Source of the DNA: Bacteroidales bacterium
GTDB taxonomy: Bacteria > Bacteroidota > Bacteroidia > Bacteroidales > UBA932
Length of the DNA: 64,000 nt
Direction: 5' to 3'
Assembly: GCA_016282145.1 (NCBI GenBank)
Contig: JAEEJZ010000021.1
Location: forward strand, 51,987-115,986
Made by a program: the position numbers and the translations under genes. Below are positions 47,652 to 55,400 of the stretch, piece after piece; the stretch's first letter is position 1; every line of letters begins with the position of its first letter. The notes under the pieces are model-generated. The model did not search any database. It had not been told where the DNA came from and saw only the letters and a program-made list of their open reading frames with translations.

Positions 47652-48460
47652 ACCAGATACCGGTCCCGTAACTGCTGCTGTTCTTCCTCGGAGAACAGCA
47701 GTTGGTTTGTAATATAGTCGTGCAGGGAGCCGAATTCCTGGTCGATACGGTCGAGCGTGTGTGCGAAATTACCGGTATGCACGCCGATAAAGGCCTGGAT
47801 GACCGCCTCCTCCTCTTCTCCCCAGCCCATCGCCCGGACCTGCTCACACATACGGGCTACCGTTTCGCGATAAAAGTCGTTGGAGCGGTCGAAATCTTCA
47901 AGGATGGTTTCGCGCGAGGCGCCGAGGCAACTGAGCAGGAAGGCTGCCCCGAGCCCCGTCCGGTCCTTTCCCTGTGAGCAGTGCCAGAGCACCGCGCCGT
48001 CCTTGGTGGCCAGCACTCCGCTAAGGAATGCCGCATACTGGAGTTGCGTATATTCACTGAAGACGAAATCGGGATACATATTGCGGGCGAGGCGCTGGAC
48101 CAGCGGCTGGTTGGCCGCACGCATCAGGAAGGCCTCCAAGTTCAGGAAAACTTCCTTCGGCATCGCTTCGCCGCTCTTTTTCTCTATTTCCGGGTCGATG
48201 GTCGGGAGCAAGGTATTGCTGCTCCCGGCGATGACGCAGTCCGGCTCGCGGTAAACCTCGCCGTAGGTGCGGAAATCGAAAATCCGCTTCAAATGGAATT
48301 CCTCGCGCAGTCTCCGTTTGTCTTCTTCCGTAGCGCGCATCAGGTTGCCGCTGCGCAGCAAAAGCCCTTCGCGGATGCGCCGTCCGTCCGGCATAACGTA
48401 GCCGCCCAGGTCGCGGGCGTTGGCCACGCCTTCCAATCCAATATAATTTCCTCCGTTCAT
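47648..48460 (-). CDS. Tyrosine-protein phosphatase, Iphp/DSP-like
   Basis: 270 residues. The N-terminus NARDLGGYVMPDGRRIREGL and the signature HCSQGKDRTG (Cys-x5-Arg) identify the Iphp-type tyrosine/dual-specificity phosphatase family, which in bacteria dephosphorylates proteins or phosphoinositides. No signal peptide, so probably cytoplasmic. It starts within the stop of mnmA (4-base overlap), so the two are cotranscribed with mnmA first. The 3' end overlaps the convergent glycosyltransferase gene. Physiological substrate unknown. Confidence 0.88.
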   Translation of the reverse strand: MNGGNYIGLEGVANARDLGGYVMPDGRRIREGLLLRSGNLMRATEEDKRRLREEFHLKRIFDFRTYGEVYREPDCVIAGSSNTLLPTIDPEIEKKSGEAMPKEVFLNLEAFLMRAANQPLVQRLARNMYPDFVFSEYTQLQYAAFLSGVLATKDGAVLWHCSQGKDRTGLGAAFLLSCLGASRETILEDFDRSNDFYRETVARMCEQVRAMGWGEEEEAVIQAFIGVHTGNFAHTLDRIDQEFGSLHDYITNQLLFSEEEQQQLRDRYLV

Positions 48461-49743
48461 GCAATCACTCCACTTCCCAGCAGTTCCGGTGCTTCCTGCC
48501 CGTCATCGGCGTACCAGACGGCAAACTGCCCCGGGGTTACGCTGCGCTGGGGTTCATCAAAAAGAATATACAATCCGTTTTCGCGCCGGAGCAGCACCGC
48601 AGCCTGCAGCGGCTGACGGTAGCGGATACGGACCCGCACCCGCAGGCGCTCCCCTGTCTTCATCGCCAGGGAGGGACGCATCCAGTGGATGTCCTCCGGA
48701 GCGATGCGCGCGCATTTTTCAAACAGGCCCTTATGGTCTTCGCCCTCGCCTACATAGATGCGGTTCGCAGCGATGTCCGTCGCAATCACGAAAACCGGCC
48801 GCTTGTGCCCGCCGATGGCCAGTCCCTTGCGCTGTCCCAGGGTATAGAACTGCGCGCCGTCGTGTTTACCGGCGATACAGCCCCAGGGATTGGGCTTGAT
48901 GCGCGTTTTGCGCTGATGGGCGGAGCGGCTGCGATAAGTCTCGGTCTCGAAGACGATATTGCCGTAATCGAGCGGGGTGGAAAGTTCCAGCAGTTGGGCT
49001 TCGCTGAGTTCCTCCCCGCACTGCGCGAGTTCCATTTTCCGCCGGTAGGCGGGAGAATCGGCATACCAGGCATCGAATACCTCGATGACCTCCCCTTCCA
49101 CGCTCTTGAGTTTTTGCTGCAGGAAAACCGGCAGGTCCACCTTCCCGACGAAGCAGATGCCCTGGGAATCCTTGCGCTCCGCGGACGGGAGGTCCGCCTC
49201 GGCAGCCAGGGCGCGCACCTCGCTCTTGAGCATCCCGCCGATGGGAAAGAGCGCCGCTGCAAGTTGCTCCTGGCTCAGGCGGCAGAGAAAGTAACTCTGG
49301 TCTTTGCCGGGGTCGATGCCCTCGAGCAGTTTCTGCTCTCCGCTGACCGGATCCGTTTCCCGGCGGCAGTAGTGGCCCGTCGCCACGGCATCGGCCCCCA
49401 GGCGGCGGGCAGCCTCCAGGAAGGCGTCGAACTTGATTTCGCTGTTGCAGAGCACGTCCGGATTGGGCGTGCGGCCGCGTTCGTATTCGGCGAACATATA
49501 GTCCACCACGCGCTGGCGGTAGGGGCCGCTCAGGTCGACGAAATAGAAGGGAATGCCGATCTTGCGGGCGACCATCTCCGCGACGAAGCGGTCTTCTTCC
49601 CACTGGCAATCCCCGTGCAGGGTACCCTCCGTGTCGTGCCAGTTCTGCATGAACATGGCGAAGACGTCATACCCCTGCCGCTTGAGCAGCAGGGCCGCCA
49701 CGCTGGAGTCCACGCCTCCCGACAGTCCGACACAGATTTTCAT
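48457..49743 (-). CDS. mnmA: tRNA-specific 2-thiouridylase MnmA
   Basis: Installs the 2-thio group on U34 of tRNAs for Lys, Glu and Gln. PP-loop GLSGGVDSSVAALLL at the N-terminus and the two catalytic cysteines in TPNPDVLCNSEIKF and DSQGICFVGK. At 428 residues it is longer than the usual 360-380; extra sequence lies after the second cysteine motif (about residues 220-280, including SPAYRRKMELAQCGEELSEA). A -7 box with a good -33 element lies 7 bases upstream of the ATG, so the message is nearly leaderless. Confidence 0.92.
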   Translation of the reverse strand: MKICVGLSGGVDSSVAALLLKRQGYDVFAMFMQNWHDTEGTLHGDCQWEEDRFVAEMVARKIGIPFYFVDLSGPYRQRVVDYMFAEYERGRTPNPDVLCNSEIKFDAFLEAARRLGADAVATGHYCRRETDPVSGEQKLLEGIDPGKDQSYFLCRLSQEQLAAALFPIGGMLKSEVRALAAEADLPSAERKDSQGICFVGKVDLPVFLQQKLKSVEGEVIEVFDAWYADSPAYRRKMELAQCGEELSEAQLLELSTPLDYGNIVFETETYRSRSAHQRKTRIKPNPWGCIAGKHDGAQFYTLGQRKGLAIGGHKRPVFVIATDIAANRIYVGEGEDHKGLFEKCARIAPEDIHWMRPSLAMKTGERLRVRVRIRYRQPLQAAVLLRRENGLYILFDEPQRSVTPGQFAVWYADDGQEAPELLGSGVIA

Positions 49744-49750
49744 CGTATTG

Positions 49751-49758
49751 CAAAGTTA
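49751..49758 (-). promoter_or_regulatory. -7 box for mnmA
   Basis: TAACTTTG on the minus strand, with a CTTTG 21 bases further upstream as -33. That -33 element is the complement-strand copy of the cdd -7 region. Confidence 0.78.
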
Positions 49759-49771
49759 CGCTTAATTTTTG

Positions 49772-49779
49772 TATCTTTG
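49772..49779 (+). promoter_or_regulatory. -7 box for cdd
   Basis: TATCTTTG, 6 bases before ATG 49786, with TTG 21 bases upstream as -33. It shares DNA with the mnmA promoter. Confidence 0.78.
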
Positions 49780-49785
49780 CAAAGT

Positions 49786-50259
49786 ATGACTGAAAAAGAA
49801 ATCAGGAGCAGTTTTGAGGAGTACAGCTCCCTGGATGAGTTGAATCCTGAAGACCGCGAACTGGCGACGAAGGCGATCCGGTCGATGAGCCACGCCTATG
49901 CGCCCTATTCCCACTTTCACGTAGGGGCGGCCGTGCGGATGTCCAACGGACAGATCGTACGCGGTGCCAATCAGGAGAATGCCGCCTATCCTTCCGGCAT
50001 CTGCGCCGAGCGTACGGCGATGTTTGCCGCCGGAGCCCATTATCCGGACAAGGACATCTGTTCCATCGCGCTGGCGGGCGGCGTCCACGGCCGGCTGACC
50101 GATCATCCCATCGCACCCTGCGGTGCCTGCCGGCAGGTCATGGCCCAGTACCAGACCCGGGCCGGGAAGCCGATCAGCGTGCTGATGATCGGTGCCAAGG
50201 CTATCTGGAAATTCGAGAAAGTCGATGACATCCTTCCTTTCATTTTCGACAGCATTTAG
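49786..50259 (+). CDS. cdd: Cytidine deaminase
   Basis: Deaminates (deoxy)cytidine to (deoxy)uridine. In the ORF track it is hidden at the end of a longer frame (48685-50259), but ATG 49786 follows a -7 box and starts the 157-residue protein MTEKEIRSSFEEYSSLDEL. Zinc and catalytic motifs are SGICAERTAMF and APCGACRQVM (Cys-Ala-Glu plus Cys-x2-Cys, the homotetrameric type). Its 3' end overlaps the next gene by 35 bases. Confidence 0.94.
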   Translation: MTEKEIRSSFEEYSSLDELNPEDRELATKAIRSMSHAYAPYSHFHVGAAVRMSNGQIVRGANQENAAYPSGICAERTAMFAAGAHYPDKDICSIALAGGVHGRLTDHPIAPCGACRQVMAQYQTRAGKPISVLMIGAKAIWKFEKVDDILPFIFDSI

Positions 50260-51124
50260 GCGCTGGGCATTGTTGCTCGTGGCGTTGGGGGCGGTCGCCT
50301 GCACCTCGCCGCGGTATCTACCGAATGCCGTACTCCCCTCTCCGCCGGCATCGCCGGTGCACCGCGGGCATCTGCAGTCCATCGGATACCGTTCCAGCGT
50401 CAGGGGCCCCGAACACCGGAGGATGTTCGTGTATCTGCCCGAAGGCTATTATCGCGACGATACCCGCTATCCCGTGCTATATCTGCTGCACGGCGCGCGC
50501 GGCAACGAACTGAGTTGGATGGAGAAAGGCCAGCTGCTGGACCGCATCGACAGCCTGAAAGCTATCGGCGCGATGGAGGAATGCATCGTCGTGCTGCCAA
50601 ACGTCAATCAGTATGACAATGAAAGCGATTATGGCAACGGCCGCTGCAAGGCCGCTTTCGAGTCGCTGTTCAAGGTGGACGGTTCTACGGAAAGCGCCTT
50701 TGTGCGCGATGTGGTAGCGGTAGTGGACAGCCTCTATCGCACGAAACGGGAGAAGAATGCCCGCGCCATCGCGGGTCTTTCCATCGGCGGAATGCAGTCC
50801 ATCTATATTTCGGCAGGTTTTCCCGATACTTTCGGCTATGTCGGCGCCTTCTCGCCGATGATCCATAATTACGTCATGCCGAGTCCCTATTCCAAATTCT
50901 ATAACTTCCTGGGACGCAAGCTGAAAACGCAATTCGCAGACCCGCCGCGGCTCTATGCCGTCATGACGGGAGAGAAGGACTATTTCATCCTGCCGGTGAG
51001 GTGCTATGACAAGCGGCTGACGCGCAAAGGCTATGCGCACGAACTGGTCATCAACCCCGGTGCGCACGAATGGTACAACTGGACCGACTTCTGTGAACGC
51101 TTCCTCCAGAAACTCTGGAAATAG
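50225..51124 (+). CDS. Alpha/beta-hydrolase esterase lipoprotein (FrmB/EstA-like)
   Basis: 299 residues from ATG 50225, which puts the lipoprotein signal (RRWALLLVALGAVAC) near the N-terminus; the ORF-track start (50192) adds 11 residues. Motifs: RMFVYLPEGYYRDDTRYPVL, the oxyanion region YLLHGARGNELSW, the nucleophile GLSIGGMQSI and a late His in NPGAHEWYNW. Such lipoproteins in Bacteroidota include feruloyl- and acetyl-ester hydrolases acting on plant glycans. The start is inside cdd by 35 bases, an unusually long same-strand overlap, but the signal peptide supports it. Confidence 0.85.
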   Translation: MTSFLSFSTAFRRWALLLVALGAVACTSPRYLPNAVLPSPPASPVHRGHLQSIGYRSSVRGPEHRRMFVYLPEGYYRDDTRYPVLYLLHGARGNELSWMEKGQLLDRIDSLKAIGAMEECIVVLPNVNQYDNESDYGNGRCKAAFESLFKVDGSTESAFVRDVVAVVDSLYRTKREKNARAIAGLSIGGMQSIYISAGFPDTFGYVGAFSPMIHNYVMPSPYSKFYNFLGRKLKTQFADPPRLYAVMTGEKDYFILPVRCYDKRLTRKGYAHELVINPGAHEWYNWTDFCERFLQKLWK

Positions 51125-51135
51125 AAAACAAAAAA

Positions 51136-51232
51136 GGGAAAGCTTAGTACATCGCACCGCTACGACCTCCTACCCTTGCTGCCTTCCGGCCCTGGGGGAG
51201 TTCAGAGGGAGCTGGTCGTGTACGACTTTCCC
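51136..51232 (-). ncRNA. ffs: Signal recognition particle RNA (small bacterial 4.5S type)
   Basis: The minus strand carries the conserved SRP apical loop CAGGGCCGGAAGGCAGCAAG, with helical flanks on both sides. GGGAAAG at the 5' end pairs with CTTTCCC at the 3' end, which runs into a T6 tract, so the closing stem may also terminate transcription. About 97 nt, the usual size of the small form. A -7 box lies just upstream. With Ffh it targets membrane proteins to the translocon. Confidence 0.92.
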
Positions 51233-51237
51233 GTCGG

Positions 51238-51245
51238 CAAAGGTA
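51238..51245 (-). promoter_or_regulatory. -7 box for ffs
   Basis: TACCTTTG on the minus strand, 5 bases before the GGGAAAG start of the SRP RNA and downstream of the tsaD stop. Confidence 0.75.
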
Positions 51246-51256
51246 GCAATAATTTT

Positions 51257-52279
51257 TTAAAAATCCGCGAGGCGGGAAACGGGAGCGGCGTCCAGAGAAC
51301 TGCGTTCGCCGGCCAGATAATGGTAATATCCGGCAATGGCGATCATCGCGGCGTTGTCCGTAGTGAACTTGCGCTCAGGCAGATAGACTTTCCAGCCACG
51401 CTTCTCACCCTCCTGCAGCAGACGCTCGCGCAGGCCGCTATTGGCGGAGACGCCGCCGCCGGCGCTGACCTCCTTGATACCGGTCTGCCGCACCGCCTTG
51501 ATGAGTTTGTCCATCAGGATATCGATGAGCGTTTTCTGGAAGGAGGCGCAGATATCTTCCTTGTTCTTCTCCAGGAACTGCGGATCGCGCGCCAACTCGT
51601 CCCTGACGAAGTAAAGCAGCGAGGTCTTGACGCCGCTGAAACTGTAATCCAGTCCCGGAACCTGCGGTTTGGCGAACTTGAAGCGGAGCGGATCCCCCTG
51701 CCTGGCCAGGGCGTCGATGACCGGCCCGCCGGGATAGCCCAGTCCCATCATCTTGGAACACTTGTCGAAGGCCTCCCCCACCGCATCGTCAATGGTCTGG
51801 CCGAGGATTTCGTAGTGCAGCGGATCGTCCACCCGGACGATCTGGGAATTGCCGCCGGAGACCAGCAGGCACAGATAGGGAAAAGCCGGCTCGTGGGGCT
51901 CCACCCCCGGCTGACGGATGAATTCCGCGAGGATATGGCCCTGGAGGTGATTGACATCGATAATGGGAATGTCGAGCGCAAGGCCCATCGCTTTCGCGAA
52001 AGAGGTGCCGACCAGCAGCGAACCCAGCAGTCCGGGCCCCCGGGTGAAGGCGATGGCACTCAGGTCCGAAGGCTGCACGCCGGCACGCTTGAGCGCCTCG
52101 CTCACCACCGGAACGATATTCAACTCGTGCGCCCGGGATGCCAGCTCCGGCACCACACCGCCATACGCCTTGTGCACATCCTGGCTCGCAATCACATTCG
52201 ACAGGAGGACCCCGTCCGCAATGACCGCCGCCGAAGTATCGTCACAGGACGATTCTATTCCCAAAATAATCTCTGCCAT
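51257..52279 (-). CDS. tsaD: tRNA N6-adenosine threonylcarbamoyltransferase TsaD
   Basis: Transfers the threonylcarbamoyl group to A37 of ANN-decoding tRNAs (t6A), an essential modification in most bacteria. 340 residues: IESSCDDTSAAV, GGVVPELASRAHELN, TRGPGLLGSLLVG, the metal-binding NHLQGHILAEF (HxxxH), and the C-terminal VSANSGLRERL. Full family length. It is preceded by an unusually long and highly structured leader (52289-52368), whereas most genes in this window have short leaders. MtaB, encoded nearby, acts on the t6A made here. Confidence 0.95.
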   Translation of the reverse strand: MAEIILGIESSCDDTSAAVIADGVLLSNVIASQDVHKAYGGVVPELASRAHELNIVPVVSEALKRAGVQPSDLSAIAFTRGPGLLGSLLVGTSFAKAMGLALDIPIIDVNHLQGHILAEFIRQPGVEPHEPAFPYLCLLVSGGNSQIVRVDDPLHYEILGQTIDDAVGEAFDKCSKMMGLGYPGGPVIDALARQGDPLRFKFAKPQVPGLDYSFSGVKTSLLYFVRDELARDPQFLEKNKEDICASFQKTLIDILMDKLIKAVRQTGIKEVSAGGGVSANSGLRERLLQEGEKRGWKVYLPERKFTTDNAAMIAIAGYYHYLAGERSSLDAAPVSRLADF

Positions 52280-52288
52280 TTTTCCTTC

Positions 52289-52368
52289 GCCTGGCCGGTA
52301 AGCACCGGGTGCTTGTTGCTTCGCAACCCTATCCGGGTAAATGCACCCTTATGCTTACCGGCCAAGGC
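52289..52368 (-). promoter_or_regulatory. Structured 5' leader element of tsaD
   Basis: The 80-base stretch between the tsaD -7 box and its start forms a long nested hairpin. The outer stem is GGCCGGTAAGCA/TGCTTACCGGCC, extended by GCC/GGC; the middle stem is GGGTGC/GCACCC; the terminal hairpin is GTTGC-GAA-GCAAC. Transcription should begin at about the first base of the outer stem. GAAGGAAAA then ATG follow directly, leaving the ribosome site free. No known riboswitch is recognised; an RNA stabiliser, attenuator or inserted palindrome are possible. Confidence 0.65.
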
Positions 52369-52371
52369 GTG

Positions 52372-52379
52372 CAAATTTA
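52372..52379 (-). promoter_or_regulatory. -7 box for tsaD
   Basis: TAAATTTG on the minus strand, back to back with the tamB box, 13 bases between them. Confidence 0.7.
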
Positions 52380-52392
52380 GCAAAATTATCAT

Positions 52393-52400
52393 TATATTTG
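52393..52400 (+). promoter_or_regulatory. -7 box for the tamB operon
   Basis: TATATTTG on the plus strand. The transcript would begin near 52404, about 20 bases before the proposed ATT start. Confidence 0.65.
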
Positions 52401-52424
52401 TTGATTGGATAAAATCGAAGCACT

Positions 52425-55400
52425 ATTACACGCCGCACCCGCATACTCTTCATCATCCTGGGCAGCCTGTTCCTTCTGGGAGTGGCCGCCCTGCTGTCGT
52501 TGCAGTTGCCTGCGGTACAGACCGGCATCGCGTCTTATGTAACGCAGAAGCTGGAAGGGAAATTCGACGGGGAGATCCATTTCTCCGGCATCAAGATCCT
52601 GCCCATCAGCGCCGTGGTGCTCAACGATGTCGTCGTCACCGACAATGCCCCCTACCAGGGCCCGGAAGGGAGTTTCCCGCCGGTCGATACCCTCTTCTAC
52701 GCCCGCAAGGTCAGCGCGAACATCTATCTGGGCAGCCTGCTGCGCAAGAGAGTCCTGCGCTTCGGCCGCGTCACGGTGGAGAACGGCTTCCTGCATCTGG
52801 CCATCGAGCCGGACAAGACCTACGGGGTGAACCTGACCCGGATCTTCCGCATTCCGCTGAAGCCCGAAGCCCAGCCGGATACCAGCGACATCTTCCATAT
52901 CCGGCGTGTCCGCGTGGACGACTTCCGCTACAGGATGACAATCTTCGGGGAGGAGGGGACGCGCGCGAAGCGCAAGCCCTTCGAGATTGCCTGGGAAGAC
53001 CTGGACGTCAATGTGGATGCGCGGGTGCACTCCCTGAAGTTCAAGGGAGGAAGGATGGGCGGTGTGGCCGACCATCTCCGGCTGACGGAGAAAAGCGGTT
53101 TCCACTGCGCCCACCTGGCCGGAACGGCGCTCGTCGGCCGGGGAGAAGCCCGCATCACGAAGCTAAAGATCCTCGAGGACGATTCCAACGTCGACATTCC
53201 CCTGCTGCTGTTCAGTTATAAAAACAGCGCGGCCTGGAGCAATTTCCTGGACGATGTGCGGATTACCGGCAAGATTGCGCCGAGCCTGTTCGCCCTGCGC
53301 ACGCTCCGCTTTTACACCCCGGTCTTTGAAAAGAACGGCGCGGTGCTCCAGATCAAGAAGGCCGACGTAGACGGCCCCGTACGTCATCTGTCGGTCAGCA
53401 ATTTCGAATTCCGGGACACCGTAAGCCGCGTGACGGGCTATATCGACGCCCGCGGAGACGGACTGCCGGAGCTGGACGACATTCGCATGAACGTCCGCCT
53501 GCGCGACTGGCGTTTCAACCGCAGCGGGATCAACCGTTTCATCAACCACTTCACGCCGGACCATCCCCTGAACCTGAAAGGCACGCTGCCGGAAACCTGG
53601 TACGTCCTGAACAGCCATACGCACGGGCACATCGACCATTTCAACGAAGAACTGACGCTGCGCTCCGGCATCGGCGGGCTGGAGATTGCCTCTGCACTGA
53701 CCAACATCACGAACGGGAAAGCCCGTGAAATCGAAGCGCAAATCCGCACGGAAGCACTGGACCTCGGCGCCATCCTGCGCACGGAAGCGCTCGGTCCCCT
53801 CTCCGCCGACACGAAAGGCTTCCTCCGCATGAACGGCGAGACGCTGCAGGCTGCGGTGGACAGTTGCGCCATCGCATCACTCCGCCTGCTCGGGCATAAC
53901 TTCCACAATATCAGGGCTTCCGGCGATATAGACGGAAAGAACTTCAACGCTTCGCTGCGCGTAGGCGACAGAGCCTGCCGCCTGAGTGCCGACGGAGGCT
54001 GCAGTTATGACGAAGAGCGCAAGGAGCGCCGATACAGCATCGCCGGCGTCGCCGGCGACATCGACCTGCACGCCTTCGGCATCGAAATCCACAAGGGACT
54101 CGCGCGCGCCGCGTTCGGCATCGACGGAGAAATGACGATGGCGGAAAGCGGAAGCAAGCGCGCCAATCTGAAACTCGGCAACCTGCAACTGACCGACAGC
54201 ACGGGCGTACACATCCTGGGCGATGTGAACGCGGATTACTTTGCCTCCGGCAGCGACAACCGCATCCAGCTCGCCTCCTCCTTCCTGGAAGGCAGTCTCC
54301 GCTCCGAACGGAGAATCACCGAAATGCCCGCAGCGCTGACAGCACAGACGATCCGCGCCTATCTGCCCCTGCTCATCGAGCCGGCAGAAAATGCGCCGGA
54401 GACCCCGGAACCCTTCCGCAGCGAACTCAGCCTCAAGACCGGAAGCACGCGGGAGCTGCTGGATTTCCTCTATCCCAGCATGTATATCGAGCGCGGAACC
54501 GCCTTGCAGGCATCGACGGACGCGAACGGTAAAATCCGTGCCGAATTGCGCTCCGGCCGCATCATTGCCGACGGCATCCGCGTCCGCGACATCGCCCTGA
54601 ACGCCGACAACAGCGACGGAAAACTCAATACCGCCATCGGCGCCGAGGAACTGGAACTCGGACCGCTGCTCCTTTACGGCAGCCGCATCCAGGCATCCGC
54701 CAAGGACAATAAACTCGATCTGAAACTCGCCTATACCGACGTCGGCGGCTATGAGGACGAACTGGAGCATAGCGGGAACCTATCCGCCGAAGGCGAACTG
54801 CTCCGCGACAGCCGCGGGAAACTCGCTTTCCGCGTGCATCCGCAGTATTCGCGCTTCATGCTCGGGAAGGACCTCTGGACGCTCGGTGAATCCGAACTGC
54901 GCATCGGGGACGGACGGCTGGCGCTCGACCATTTCAGCCTGGACTGCAACCAGCAGCACATCCGCATCAACGGCGGCCTAGCGCCGGACCAGCAGGACAC
55001 GATGAAACTCTTCGTCCAGAACTTCGACCTGGAGACCATCGACCGGATGACCCACGGGGTGTACGGACTGGGCGGCAGCCTTTCTGCCGACGCCGCTTTC
55101 ATCTCTCCCCTGTCGGACGAGCGGGTGCGGCTCTCGCTGGGGCTCTTCTGCGAGGAACTGAGCCTGAACCGGGTCGATGCCGGCAGCATCCTGGTGGACG
55201 GCCGCTGGAACGAGCGGATGGACCGTCTGGACTTCAATCTCCAGAACAGCGTGGGCAACTACCAGTGCATGGACGGACACGGCTGGTTCAGCCCCACGAA
55301 GGAATCCCTGAGTGCCGACCTGGAACTGGACAAACTCAATATCGCCGTTCTCGGTCCCTTCCTGCGAGATCTGTTCAGCGAGACCGGGGGCAGCATCAGC

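Noticed and set aside
48685-49785. N-terminal extension of the cdd frame (long ORF 48685-50259)
   Set aside because: The extension runs antisense to mnmA; the cdd -7 box and conserved start place translation at 49786.
51136-51232. The SRP RNA region read as a coding part of an antisense ORF (51176-53221)
   Set aside because: The conserved SRP loop, closing stem with T-tract and promoter identify an RNA gene; the ORF is opposite tsaD.
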